Numbered from the stretch's first letter, positions 43,784 to 54,260 are shown. The stretch is 64,000 nucleotides of DNA from Neorhizobium sp. SHOUNA12A (GCF_023006505.1 NZ_JALBGV010000018.1:21976-85975); one strand, 5' to 3'. Notes: a model not told the origin generated them from the sequence alone. Numbers and translations: made by a program.

Positions 43784-44390
43784 TACTTACCCGCATGAAA
43801 CGCGCCCTTGCGGCGATGATCTTCGATGCCGCCGCGGCGTTCAGGTTCGTCGAGCGAATGAGCGCCGCCACAATCGCGTCGGCGGCATCGACGAGGCGGA
43901 GTGAGTGGTTGGAGGCCGCGGCGATAAGCACAAGATCAAAGGAAAAAAGCCCGGCATTGGCACACTCCCCCAGATCGTCATAATGCTTGATCGGGTCGCT
44001 CCCTTCGGCCATCAAAAGCTTTTCAAGCACCGCATCCGCAAGCGACACGCGCCAGCCGAACTCCCTATCGGCAATCGGTGGGCAAATGCGCGGCTCTCCG
44101 CTGACGACCCAGTTGATGGCCGTGACCTCGTCATCCCGGCAAATCATCATCTCGGTTTCGGCCTCCCGCCGTAATAGCGGCTTGGCTGCGATAGCATGCT
44201 TTTCCAATGTGGCGAGATCGGTGTCCATGGAGGAGACGTAGTCGGGCTCGGAAACGCAATGAATATCGATGTCGCCAACGCGCCGTCTAAGATACCCGCC
44301 CAAGATTGCGGAGCCACTGAAGAAACTTCGCGGGGTTCGGTTGGCGGCGAGGGTGGACACCACGTCGGACTGAAACTGCGAAAGTGTCAT
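43776..44390 (-). CDS. Nucleotidyltransferase-fold protein
   Basis: 204 residues from the ATG at 44390, which overlaps the previous stop as ATGA and follows GGAGCGCGGG; the frame is open further up but this start fits the operon. The core FFSGSAILGGYLRRRVGDIDIH has the GS and DxD motifs of polymerase-beta-like nucleotidyltransferases, followed by a helical domain (SLADAVLEKLLMAEG). It could activate a small molecule with a nucleotide or modify RNA. Given its neighbours I favour a metabolic role, but an AbiEii-like role is not excluded. Confidence 0.7.
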   Translation of the reverse strand: MTLSQFQSDVVSTLAANRTPRSFFSGSAILGGYLRRRVGDIDIHCVSEPDYVSSMDTDLATLEKHAIAAKPLLRREAETEMMICRDDEVTAINWVVSGEPRICPPIADREFGWRVSLADAVLEKLLMAEGSDPIKHYDDLGECANAGLFSFDLVLIAAASNHSLRLVDAADAIVAALIRSTNLNAAAASKIIAARARFMRVSNV

Positions 44391-45226
44391 CCCGCGCTCC
44401 AATTTCGAGATCCTCGCTGCGAAAGGAACGCAGGCGAGGTGCTGATCTTCTCCATCCAAAGCGGGTTGGAATGGATCGCGCTGTCTATCATCAGTCTTTG
44501 CCAAGCCGAGATTGGGCCGAGGTGAGAAAGATTGCTTCTCACGAACTCGCTGTCGCCTGCCAAAAACGCGTAGATCAGGCGCTCAAGCGATCCCGATACG
44601 GACTCCGACAAATCGAGAAGGTAATTTATCAAGATGGCAGCGGTTCTCGCTGCATCCCGATCACGCTCCATCTGCGCCAGTGGTAATCCGCCTTGCGCGT
44701 GATTGCTGATCGCGCTCGCAAACTGGTAGAGACCTGAATTCAGCGGTCGCTCGGCGATGCGTACCAGCTTATGGGGTCCGGCGACGATATCGCCGGTAAC
44801 CGATCGAGCTTCGAGGATTCGAAACTCTTCGCGTGCGATATTATCGCTATCGCTGACATGCAGCAGATTGGCAACGGGATTATCGCACCAGAAGCCGGCT
44901 CGGACGGTGCCAGGTTCGGCGCGACATGGTTGTGTTGCACCCTTAACTTTCTGCAGCCGCGGTAGGGCTTCAAGGCCTCTCCAGATCGAGACGCAGCATG
45001 ACCGCGCTTCGAATAGATCGACGACGAGAGGAAAGTGTTGGCCAGACGTTGATCCGGTCAGACTGTAGAAATCCGTTATGGAAGCCGCATCATGCACCGC
45101 GAGAAAACGTCTCGTCACCTCAAGCCCAGTTGACGCAACGATGAAGGCGTCGAGAGACGGCATCAATCCGGAAACGATGACCTCGGGGCCGTAAACGGTG
45201 GCCGCATCTAAGGAACCACTGAACAT
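44387..45226 (-). CDS. Nucleoside-diphosphate-kinase-like domain fused to an unknown C-terminal domain
   Basis: 279 residues. Residues about 15-135 follow NDK order: strand AFIVAST, then VVDLFEARSCCVSIWRGLEAL, KGATQP (95-100), EPGTVRAGF (104-112) and NLLHVSDSDN with H123 at the position of the NDK phospho-histidine. The N-terminal KPD motif of true NDKs is missing. Residues 140-279 are helical and unassigned. This suggests a phosphotransferase acting on a (di)phosphate, next to an amino-acid-kinase-fold enzyme: two successive phosphorylations are possible. It overlaps the upstream kinase gene by 19 bases. Confidence 0.68.
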   Translation of the reverse strand: MFSGSLDAATVYGPEVIVSGLMPSLDAFIVASTGLEVTRRFLAVHDAASITDFYSLTGSTSGQHFPLVVDLFEARSCCVSIWRGLEALPRLQKVKGATQPCRAEPGTVRAGFWCDNPVANLLHVSDSDNIAREEFRILEARSVTGDIVAGPHKLVRIAERPLNSGLYQFASAISNHAQGGLPLAQMERDRDAARTAAILINYLLDLSESVSGSLERLIYAFLAGDSEFVRSNLSHLGPISAWQRLMIDSAIHSNPLWMEKISTSPAFLSQRGSRNWSAG

Positions 45227-45957
45227 AGTTCAATCTCTCCTGGGGGCACGCGGTTTGATATATGGGTACCGACGAAAGTCTCTCCCCCTAGCCAGTGCCG
45301 GAGCCTTTCGGGGTGGCGCCCGTTGATGACGGCGGCCTCCAGATCCTTGTCGCTGATCCAGGCGGCCGCACATCGATCGACCGACGTATGGCCCATCTCA
45401 AGAAGGTCCGTCGGCGCGATATTTCGAATCAAGTCGCTTTCAACGCCGATGCAGCCGGCTCTGTACACACCATCGACATCTGTGAGGATGGCGATCCGTG
45501 TCGCATCGACGAGCCAGGCAAACCACGCGGCAACGGCGTCCGAGGTGACGTCCCATGTCATGGCGACCGGATCGAGATCCATTAGCAGCCTGGCCGGCAG
45601 GAGAACTGGAACCCGGCCGGCGTCGAGCGCGATTCTGCACTCCCGTAGCGTCTCGCAGGGCTGAAGTTTTCCAGAGAAGCCGCGGTCACAGAGGATCAAC
45701 CCCGTCTGGTCCTGCGCCATCGCGGTCGCGCGGTGAGCGGTTTCGGGCGCAAGCGGCTGTTCACGGTCAATCTCCTCGATCGCTTTATCAGGACGGCCTC
45801 CGCCCGGAATCACGATCAGGCGGTGACCCAGTTGGGCGCAAGCGGCGATGCCTTCGATCAGCAGCTTCGTCGCGACGAGGTCTCGCGTCAGGCTGCCGCC
45901 AAATTTGATCACCGCATCGATGCCATAGACTGTGAACCCCTCGATTTGAGAACGCAT
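45208..45957 (-). CDS. Amino-acid-kinase-fold small-molecule kinase (MfnE-like)
   Basis: 249 residues. IKFGGSL near residue 18, VIPGGG near 49, WDVTSDAVAAWFA near 136, ILTDVDGVY near 156 and NGRHPERLRHWL near the end are the amino-acid-kinase landmarks (glycine loops, catalytic Lys/Asp area). The SWDVTSDSLA-type segment is shared with the MfnE group, which phosphorylates a phosphomethyl-furan to a diphosphate. GGGAGAAGG precedes the ATG. Substrate unknown; with the downstream NDK-like protein it could build a diphosphate or mixed anhydride. Confidence 0.78.
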   Translation of the reverse strand: MRSQIEGFTVYGIDAVIKFGGSLTRDLVATKLLIEGIAACAQLGHRLIVIPGGGRPDKAIEEIDREQPLAPETAHRATAMAQDQTGLILCDRGFSGKLQPCETLRECRIALDAGRVPVLLPARLLMDLDPVAMTWDVTSDAVAAWFAWLVDATRIAILTDVDGVYRAGCIGVESDLIRNIAPTDLLEMGHTSVDRCAAAWISDKDLEAAVINGRHPERLRHWLGGETFVGTHISNRVPPGEIELCSVVP

Positions 45958-45969
45958 GGCCTTCTCCCG

Positions 45970-47256
45970 TCACTCGACGACTTTTCGCCAAGTATCGGCG
46001 CGGAGCTCAGGCATTGCAGCCCACACCTTTCTGAAGGCGTCTGCATAGGCGTGCATGAGGTCGAGGCCGTTGGGCGGCGCGATCTCGGAAATGTAGAACA
46101 TCGTGTCCAACAGCGTTGCCGTATTCGGAAACGCGGCGGCCGACCATTTGCCCCTGAATGCCGGCAGATAGTCAAACACCGGCTTCGTTAACCAGACCCA
46201 GACCGGCACACCTTCGGCGCGAAGGGCCTCGATGATGATGTCACGAGCAGCCGGCCCCTCTGGCATGCCCAATACCTCAAGGTCGAACCGAAGGGGAAAG
46301 TTCAGGAAAGAGTGCAAGGAATCAGATAAATCGAAAAGAGGGACAAGGCCTTCACATTCGCGCAGCTCCGTCCAAAGGAAGGCGGCGTTCCTGCGCCGCG
46401 CCGACAATTGTTCGTCCATGCTTGCCAGGCGGGAGTGGGCAAGTGACGCTGAAAAAACGTTCGGTCGGTAATTGAAGCCCAGCGTGTCCGGCGAGAACAC
46501 GCGCTCACCGTTGCGCGACGAGCTCGTCAGCGACACCCTGTCGACATGATCGATCAGACCACTATGGTCGGTGACGAGAAATCCGAGTTCCCCTGCGCCA
46601 AGGTGCTTGGCGCCATTGCCGGAAAGCGTCAACGCGTCGCTGTCGAGAAGCCGGCCATCGTCGGTTCGCTGCAGAGCGCCGATTGACTGGCAGACATCAT
46701 CGACTAGCGCAGCGCCGAACGCTCGGCCATTTTGCCGCAGCCGAGGGCACCGGATATTGCCGCCGAACAGGTGGGTGATCAACACTGCACCAGTTGCCGC
46801 ATCGAGAGCTTGAACGGCTAGATCTTGGTCAAGCGCTGCATTGCCAAGCTCCACGTCCACAAAGATAGGCTCGAGTCCAGCGATCGCAATGGGACCCACG
46901 GCGCCTGGCCAGTTAAGCGCCGCGGTGACGACATGGTTGCCTCGCGACTTGAAGTAGTCCAGCGCGATGTGGATCGCGGCCGTGCCACTGCCCACGGCAC
47001 GAGCCTGACGGCCGCAAGCAAAGGTAGAAACACTTTGCTCAAGCGCCGTCACAATGGGATGATTGACCCGATGATAGCGACCGCTCTCAACGACAACCCT
47101 TAAGGGTGCGACATGCCTAGGATTTGCTGCGGGCCATGTCGTCACCGCGCCGTCCTTGATCACCGACGGGCCGCCCTTGACGGCAAGCTCGGATTGCCTT
47201 GCGAGAAAATGCGGAATAGGTCGTGAAATCCTTGCCGCGTCTGGAATATTTCGCAC
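45970..47256 (-). CDS. DegT/DnrJ/EryC1/StrS-type PLP aminotransferase, first gene of the operon
   Basis: About 428 residues from the GTG at 47256, chosen because GGAGG sits 6 bases before it; a TTG 18 bases upstream has none. Family marks: VGSGTAAIHIAL, LNWPGAVGPI, THLFGG, VDDVCQSIG, and SGNGAKHLGAGELGF with the PLP lysine. These enzymes aminate keto-sugars or cyclitols, or act as sugar dehydratases. It probably supplies an amino group to a sugar or cyclitol scaffold that the downstream kinases then phosphorylate (inference). Confidence 0.86.
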   Translation of the reverse strand: MRNIPDAARISRPIPHFLARQSELAVKGGPSVIKDGAVTTWPAANPRHVAPLRVVVESGRYHRVNHPIVTALEQSVSTFACGRQARAVGSGTAAIHIALDYFKSRGNHVVTAALNWPGAVGPIAIAGLEPIFVDVELGNAALDQDLAVQALDAATGAVLITHLFGGNIRCPRLRQNGRAFGAALVDDVCQSIGALQRTDDGRLLDSDALTLSGNGAKHLGAGELGFLVTDHSGLIDHVDRVSLTSSSRNGERVFSPDTLGFNYRPNVFSASLAHSRLASMDEQLSARRRNAAFLWTELRECEGLVPLFDLSDSLHSFLNFPLRFDLEVLGMPEGPAARDIIIEALRAEGVPVWVWLTKPVFDYLPAFRGKWSAAAFPNTATLLDTMFYISEIAPPNGLDLMHAYADAFRKVWAAMPELRADTWRKVVE

Positions 47257-47351
47257 CGCATGCCTCCATTTCAATGGTCAATGGGAATGCATCGCTGCCG
47301 CGAGGTCATCGCAACAGCTTTCGCTTCGGTTGTATGTGAGTTTCTATGTGA

Positions 47352-47375
47352 TGACAGATTGTCATAAATCTGTCA
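47352..47375. promoter_or_regulatory. Inverted repeat upstream of the six-gene operon
   Basis: TGACAGAT-TGTCATAA-ATCTGTCA, perfect 8-bp arms, about 95 bases upstream of the DegT start. The centre shares TTGTCATAAA with the repeat upstream of the RpiR-linked transporter operon (11804-11813). A candidate RpiR operator. The rest of 47257-47621 holds no gene I can support. Confidence 0.5.
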
Positions 47376-47621
47376 AATAACAATTCTATCTGAGCGAGCA
47401 TTTTGATGAATTATGATCGCCCGCCGCCGCCGCGATCGTTACACACGCGATAGATGAGCTGCGGCATTTGTGGTGAGCAAGGCACAGGCCGGACGGTTAT
47501 GGTCCGAGGCCATTGTCAAACATGGCGGACAACGCCTATCGTCGAGTTGCGGGATGCACAATTCGGGTGGATCTGGTAGGCAGTGCTGCCATAAGGCTGC
47601 TATGAAAGTCGGGGTTGAGGT

Positions 47622-48518
47622 TTGTCACTTTTAGATCATCTCGAACATCTACCGGAGCGGAAAAGAGCCGAGCTTTCACGCGCCGTCAAAATTGTCTTTG
47701 ACGAGTTTGAGCAGGCTCAGGCCGGCAAGCAAAAGCCAGGACGCATACTCAAGGTTATTCTCTTCGGCTCCTACGCGAGGGGAGACTGGGTCGAGGATCG
47801 GAGCAGCGGTTATCGGTCGGACTACGATCTGCTGATTGTGGTCAATATCGAGACCTGGAGCGAAGAACACGAGGTCTGGCATCACGTTTCCGAACATCTC
47901 CTACGCGAGACCACCATCACCAATCGGATCAAGACCCCCGTCAATTTCATTGTCCACAGCCTCCAGGACGTCAATGACAAGCTTGCGCGCGGTAAGCCTT
48001 TTTTCGTGGATATCGCCCGCGATGGAATTGTGCTTTATGAGGAAACCGGCCATCCGCTGGCAAGGCCAAAGGCTCTGAGCGCCGAGGAGGCGAGGGCGGA
48101 GGCGCAGGGATATTACGACCAGTGGTATCAGCTTTCGCTGGACGCGCTGAAGGTCGCGGAATTCAGCTTGGCCAATGGAATCTGGCGCCATGGCGCTTTT
48201 ATGCTGCATCAGGCTACGGAGGAGGCCTATCATTGTGTTCTGCAAGTCTTGACGCTCTATAGCCCAAAATCCCACCGCCTGAAAATGCTCCGGTCAGCCG
48301 CAGAGGGCGTCGATCCCCGCCTCATCCCAGCCTGGCCCCGCGACACGAAGTTCGCGCGGCGCAGCTTTGAGCGGCTCGATCGCGCCTATGTGGACGCACG
48401 CTACTCGCCGCACTACACGATCACGGCGGAAGAGCTCAGTTGGGTTGTCGAGCGGATAAAGGCTTTGCAGGCACTTGTGGATCAGATATGTCGCGAGAGG
48501 CTTGCTTCCCCGGCTTGA
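47622..48518 (+). CDS. Fused MNT nucleotidyltransferase - HEPN protein
   Basis: 298 residues. The N-terminal half has VILFGSYARGDW and SDYDLLIVV (GS-x-x-RGDW and DxD of the minimal nucleotidyltransferase); the C-terminal half is a HEPN domain (GAFMLHQATEEAYHCVLQVLTLYSP and a final DARYSPHY with R and H). Separate MNT and HEPN proteins form a toxin-antitoxin system in which MNT AMPylates the HEPN RNase; fusions are thought to be self-contained forms. The start is the TTG at 47622 giving the usual LLDHLEHLPERKR opening. Single gene. Confidence 0.85.
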   Translation: MSLLDHLEHLPERKRAELSRAVKIVFDEFEQAQAGKQKPGRILKVILFGSYARGDWVEDRSSGYRSDYDLLIVVNIETWSEEHEVWHHVSEHLLRETTITNRIKTPVNFIVHSLQDVNDKLARGKPFFVDIARDGIVLYEETGHPLARPKALSAEEARAEAQGYYDQWYQLSLDALKVAEFSLANGIWRHGAFMLHQATEEAYHCVLQVLTLYSPKSHRLKMLRSAAEGVDPRLIPAWPRDTKFARRSFERLDRAYVDARYSPHYTITAEELSWVVERIKALQALVDQICRERLASPA

Positions 48519-49898
48519 GCAGCAACCAGACGAGCGGAATTCGATCGGACCCGCCGTCCTCGATTTAGCGAACGCTTGTCCGCGACTTGCTGAAATGACT
48601 GTCCCAACGAAGCGAAATGCGCAGCTAGGGGAAGAGATTAAGCTGATAGGTGTCAATGCCGGTGCGGGAGCTGAGGCCGTCAACCACATCAGGTCGGCAC
48701 CGCTCCAATGGCCGAGCGTGGTATCGGGAGAGAAATTGAGTTGCAGATGTAACGTCATTTTTTAATGAAGGGATGCTCGGTTGGCACGAATGGCCTTATT
48801 ACGTTAACTTCGGGTCTGCGACTTTTGCAATAAACTCCTTGAGTTGGCGCTGAACAATGTCGGCGACGGTGTTCTCGCTGATGCCAAGATCGCGAGCGAT
48901 CCAGCAGTTCCCCGTCTGTTCCTTAAGTTGGCCGGGATCCGGCTTCGGGTCCGCTAGGTCAATCCAGCTGCCAGAATTGGCATTCGGCTTATCGTCCACT
49001 GGTTAAATTCTGGGCCTGCTTCAGTGCACCGCCCAATTTGGAACGTCGGTGACAGCCGCAAGACGCGTCGGTGCCCCGGTTTTCCCAAAAGGTTATGCAT
49101 TTGAGCCAAAGGAGTTCCAGCATCGCGTCGAGGTTTTTCGCGAAGTCGGGTTTCCTGAACTCTCTTTGGCCAAATGAATAACCATCCTCCAGGCCACCTT
49201 AAGGCTACTACAATCGTAGCTGAGTTACGGATGTCCCAGTTCCGGCTGTGGAATAGAGTGCCGCCATTGATGCAAGAAGATTCACTCGTCGTTGGGCTCC
49301 ATGTCAATTGTCTCTATTCTACCTACAATTATGATCGCCTTGAACCTCGGAACGGCAGCGCTTTACGCATTCGACGGAGACTTGCGAAAAGTAATCTATT
49401 GGATGGCCTCCGCAGTGATAACCGCCGCGATGACATACTGACGATTGGCTCGATATCGATCCCCTCTTTGGTGACCCCACTTCGGGTGATGTGGCGAGCA
49501 GCATATTGCACCTCCACATCAACGCGATTCTACGACGGACCGGCTATCCCAAAACGATCGAAGAGGGAGGAAAGCAGGGGTAGAAGCAATTCGGACAACC
49601 TGCCTTCGACATCGCCGGCGGATACGGAAGTCTCCAATACTGCCTCGTCGGAGCGAGCTGCATGACCTTCGATGAGCATACCGCTCAAGGGATTCGCCAT
49701 GAACGAAGCACCCGGCCGGTCAGGCCGGTGAACGTCGCGCGGAAATGGACGGTGACAGGGCTATCTGCCTCCTGCCGCAGGAGTGAGGAAGACCAACGCC
49801 GCAGTCTACGATATTGCTGCCTAATGAGGTTGGTAACAGCGGTGACTTAACCCGCTCGCAATGCTACTGCTGGAGGATGACGATTTCGAGTATGGGCC
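48519..49898. other. Long stretch without a supported gene
   Basis: About 1.4 kb with scattered short frames on both strands, none with a recognisable family or good start. It includes the small leftward frame listed separately and a 163-codon rightward frame (49174-49665) whose Arg/Ser-rich content looks random. Probably decayed DNA between mobile insertions. Confidence 0.4.
48799..48999 (-). CDS. Possible small hypothetical protein
   Basis: 66 residues; the C-terminal half (ARDLGISENTVADIVQRQLKEFI) could be a small helix-turn-helix. No clear ribosome-binding site and no partner. Weakly supported. Confidence 0.25.
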   Translation of the reverse strand: MDDKPNANSGSWIDLADPKPDPGQLKEQTGNCWIARDLGISENTVADIVQRQLKEFIAKVADPKLT

Positions 49899-50873
49899 AT
49901 GAATTTGCAGTTCGACATGTTTGCCGAGAGTGAGGGCGAAAGGGCCACCCATCCGAGCCCCGACTCGACCTCGAAACGCTCGAGATCTATCGAAATGGAC
50001 GAGGCGGACATGGTCGCCCACCTGGCTTCGACCGGTCGTTACCGCATCCTGCGAAAGTTACAGCCGCGAAACATAGCCGCTACGACGCGTCCGGAATTCC
50101 CGCTTCACGGCGTCATCCTCGATACAGAGACCACCGGTCTTGACTATCGTCGGCACGAGATCATCGAGATCGGGGCGATCGCCTTCACGTTCGATTCATC
50201 GGGTACGATCGGTGACGTGGTCGGAGTTTACGGTGGATTGCAGCAGCCAAGCAATCCAATCCCGTCTGAGATCAACAGGCTCACAGGCATAACCGACGAG
50301 CTCGTCGCGGGACAGGTGATCGACATGGCAACGTTGCGCCGGTTGATCGAGCCGGCCGACATTGTTGTTGCCCACAATGCAGCTTTCGATCGGCCATTCT
50401 GCGAAGCTTTTTCGCCGATCCTATCGGGCAAAGCTTGGGCTTGTTCGCATTCCGAGGTTGACTGGTCGAACCGCGGCTTCGAAGGCACCAAGCTCAGCTA
50501 TCTACTCGGCCAAGCCGGCTATTTTCATGATGGCCACCGGGCCATCGATGACTGTTTCGCTCTGCTCGAAGTCTTAGCCCAGGAGGTCCACGCACATGCG
50601 TTGACCCCATTCGCCGAACTTTATCGAGCCAGCCAGCGCTCGCGTGTGCGCATCTTTGCCGAAAACAGCCCGTTCGATATGAAGGATCATTTAAAGGCAC
50701 GTGGTTATCGTTGGTCGGATGGCAGCGACGGGCGGCCAAAGTCGTGGTGGATCGAAGTCGACGAGCCGCTGCTGGAAAGTGAATTGCAATATTTGCGAAC
50801 AGATATCTACGGTTATCCGGAAGCTGATCCGCCAATCAAATATCTAACTGCATTTGACCGATTTCGCGCTTGA
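49899..50873 (+). CDS. DnaQ-like 3'-5' exonuclease
   Basis: 324 residues. DEDDh exonuclease core at about 70-235: ILDTETTGLD (D, E), HNAAFDRPF (D) and GHRAIDDCFAL (H, D). The C-terminal 80 residues (MKDHLKARGYRWSDGS...KSWWIEV) form a small added domain seen in rhizobial plasmid members. It may proofread or trim DNA, perhaps during plasmid transfer or repair. Single gene; the flanks are non-coding debris. Confidence 0.88.
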   Translation: MNLQFDMFAESEGERATHPSPDSTSKRSRSIEMDEADMVAHLASTGRYRILRKLQPRNIAATTRPEFPLHGVILDTETTGLDYRRHEIIEIGAIAFTFDSSGTIGDVVGVYGGLQQPSNPIPSEINRLTGITDELVAGQVIDMATLRRLIEPADIVVAHNAAFDRPFCEAFSPILSGKAWACSHSEVDWSNRGFEGTKLSYLLGQAGYFHDGHRAIDDCFALLEVLAQEVHAHALTPFAELYRASQRSRVRIFAENSPFDMKDHLKARGYRWSDGSDGRPKSWWIEVDEPLLESELQYLRTDIYGYPEADPPIKYLTAFDRFRA

Positions 50874-51385
50874 AACGGGTTGCGGCCGGTGCGTCATTGT
50901 CGACGAGTATAATCGGTGGAGCTCGACGAGGCATTTGATTTCGAGTCCACAAAGCCGCTTGGTAGTTTCAGCGCGGCGTTTCTCAAGACCATTGCCCTCA
51001 CCGTCAAGCAGGCTTCCGCGAGCCGGAAAAGGACAGCGATTTCACGCTCCTGAGCCACAGGCCTTGCTCTCGGTGATAATGAGAGATGGTTGAGACAAGC
51101 CGTCACACATGGAGCATCCTTTAGGCAGCCGTTGCCTTTCCTTCCTACGGCCGAATGACACACCCGCCGCGGTCTCGATGAGGCATGTCTGACCGAAGAC
51201 CGCCTCACGTCGTTCGGCTCGATGCCGCGCGGCGATCAACCTGGAATTCAGCATCAATCAAGAGGGGACGCAAATTTCAGGCATGCCTTGCGCCTGTGAT
51301 CGCGGTCAATCTGGCGGTTTTCCAAAACCGAAGAATCACTTTGTGCCAGGTCGCCATGCAACCGATCATCAGATGAGGCTTTTCA
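50874..51385. other. Stretch without a supported gene
   Basis: About 500 bases between the exonuclease and the IS21 remnant. Frames on both strands are Arg/Ser-rich and lack family marks or starts. I see nothing to annotate. Confidence 0.4.
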
Positions 51386-51389
51386 TGTT

Positions 51390-52250
<861 letters not shown>

Positions 52251-52962
52251 GTTGGGTGCCACGCGCTTCCAGCCATTCACGCAGAGCCTGACTGTCGTAC
52301 CCCTTGTCGGCGACGAGTTCTGCAGAGGGCGGTATGGCCGCGATACACAGTTCGGCGACCTTGCAATCGTTGACGTTTCCGGGCGTCAGGAGCAGGACGC
52401 ACGGGCGGCCTTTGTCGTCGCAGACAGCTTGGAGCTTGGTGTTGCGTCCACCTTTCGTGCGGCCGATACCATGGGCCAAGGCCCCCTTTTCCACCGCCCG
52501 CACAGCGATGCACCTTGATGCAGGAACTGTCGATGAACAGTTGATCGGGTACGTCTTCGGACCCGGCAAGTGCGCTGAAAATGCCTTCCCATATGCCGCG
52601 CTCTGACCAGCGGACGAACCGATTGTAGAGCGTCTTCTTCGGACCGTAGACATCGGCGCAGTCGGCCCAACGGCCACCGGATCGCAGGGCATGAACGATC
52701 CCGCTCAGCACACGACGGTCATCAACGCGCTTCATTCCCCGCACGTCCGTGGGTAGAAGCGGCGCGATCCGATCCCATTGCGCATCCGAAAACCAAAAGA
52801 AATCCGTCATATCGTTGCCTCCAAAATAGAGGGACTGAATCATCGTTGGACCGATTTGGGAAGCCAATTATTGGGCTTCCCGCCGCCTGCATGCAGACCT
52901 CATAATGATGATCCCGGTCGCCATAGCGACGTAAGGGGGCCTGGCCTACTCACTCGCAGATG

Positions 52963-53006
52963 AAGCGCCTTCAACGTTCTGCGGAGCTATTACGGTTGAA
53001 GCGCTT
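52963..53006. repeat. Imperfect inverted repeat upstream of the effector-like gene
   Basis: AAGCGCCTTCAACG (52963-52976) and CGGTTGAAGCGCTT (52993-53006) pair with one base offset around a 16-base loop, 75 bases before the ATG at 53082. It could be an operator; I did not find a convincing tts box. Confidence 0.4.
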
Positions 53007-53081
53007 AAATGTTTGCTTTGCGTTCTGGATTAGGTAGTCTTTTTCCAGCGAGCGGGAGTACATCGAAGAGGTAGGAGCAGG

Positions 53082-53801
53082 ATGCCGGGCTCAGATGATG
53101 ATAGACACGATGCCATCCCCGGCTCTGCCACCCCATGGTCTGCAGGCTCTTCCTCCACATCCCCGCAGGACGCGCGATCTGTCAGTCCCGCAACGTCGAT
53201 CGACAGCGAACCAGTTAAACCCGATCCGCATGACTGGTCTCCCGATGATTTATCTTTCATAGACTACTTCGAGCGTATTCATGACATAAAGAACGCTGTG
53301 CGTACGACGACACCAGAGGCACCAGTCGGGTTACCATCAAATCCAATTAGAAGACTGGGAGCCGCCGCACCCGAAATCATGGCTCCTTCCGCCGCATCAC
53401 CGGAGTGGCAGCCGGAAGCAGGCGGTCTAGAAGAATCGGATGCGTCAAAAATGCCCCGGATGGGTTGGTTCAGTACAAAGCCTCTGCGTCTCATTAACCC
53501 GCCAACGGGCGTTTCCAAGGCAGCGGCGGAAATGGCGAAGCCAAAGGCCGTGGCACGTGCGGATAGCGGCGGCGAGTTGTCAAACTCCGGAAACGTCAGG
53601 AAACGAAAACTGGAGCATGAGTTGCCGGTCGACGCGAAGCGTCTCGACATTGCATCAACGGCCAAACCGAAGCTTCAGATAGACACCAAAACGTTCGAAG
53701 ATAGAGTTCTGACGAACTTCGAGCGGCTTATCGACGGAAAGCCGCTCATCAATTACAGCCGTCCGGACCGGCCAAGAGATCGCGGTGATGGCCGCGATTG
53801 A
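53082..53801 (+). CDS. Hypothetical hydrophilic protein, effector-like composition
   Basis: 239 residues, rich in Ser, Pro, Ala and Asp, predicted disordered over the first 120 residues, with a basic stretch (NVRKRKLEH, near 190) that resembles a nuclear-targeting signal, and no membrane span or signal peptide. A good ribosome-binding site (GAGGTAGGAGC) precedes the ATG. Lower GC than its neighbours and wholly enclosed by IS remnants. Such traits are common in type III or type IV secreted effectors of plant-associated bacteria, but I recognise no effector family; this is inference from composition and setting. Confidence 0.5.
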   Translation: MPGSDDDRHDAIPGSATPWSAGSSSTSPQDARSVSPATSIDSEPVKPDPHDWSPDDLSFIDYFERIHDIKNAVRTTTPEAPVGLPSNPIRRLGAAAPEIMAPSAASPEWQPEAGGLEESDASKMPRMGWFSTKPLRLINPPTGVSKAAAEMAKPKAVARADSGGELSNSGNVRKRKLEHELPVDAKRLDIASTAKPKLQIDTKTFEDRVLTNFERLIDGKPLINYSRPDRPRDRGDGRD

Positions 53802-53949
53802 GATCAGGGGGCGGCCGCGATAGACCAGATATTGCGGGATAGAACGATTACTCCGCCGCATATTACACGGCCGACACGCGGGTATCTGATTTTCCGCTTC
53901 GAACTGGAAATTGCCGCATCCCACCAAAAGCCGCCGCCCTCTTGCCCAT

Positions 53950-54258
53950 ATGTCGCATAAGGACTTGACCGCAGGCCGTGCATGGATGTGTGTCGATCTT
54001 TATGCCGATGCCGTTCTGCTTAATATTGGCGAGCTCACCGCTGATATAATCCATCAGCTTGTCCACGAAAAGTGCGCGGCCAATCTACCTTTCGTGCCAC
54101 GCAGCCAACTGACAGGCTATGTGGTAGGACTATGTGAATTACTCCTAGTTGCAATTGCAACAATGTCGTCTACCACACTCTTGCACGCCGCCTCTTCGTC
54201 CTATGGACCAATAAAGGCGCAAGCGAAGCTCAAATTAACGAATTTTTTTCCTCAGTAG
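53950..54258 (+). CDS. Possible hypothetical protein
   Basis: 102 residues from the ATG at 53950. Amphipathic first half (DLYADAVLLNIGELTADIIHQLVHEK) and a hydrophobic stretch (GLCELLLVAIATMSSTTLL). No family and a weak start; may be part of the same acquired block as the gene at 53082. Confidence 0.28.
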   Translation: MSHKDLTAGRAWMCVDLYADAVLLNIGELTADIIHQLVHEKCAANLPFVPRSQLTGYVVGLCELLLVAIATMSSTTLLHAASSSYGPIKAQAKLKLTNFFPQ

Positions 54259-54260
54259 AG

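Noticed and set aside
52963..53081. tts box driving the effector-like gene
   Set aside because: The inverted repeat there does not match the tts consensus as I know it, so no type III regulation is claimed.
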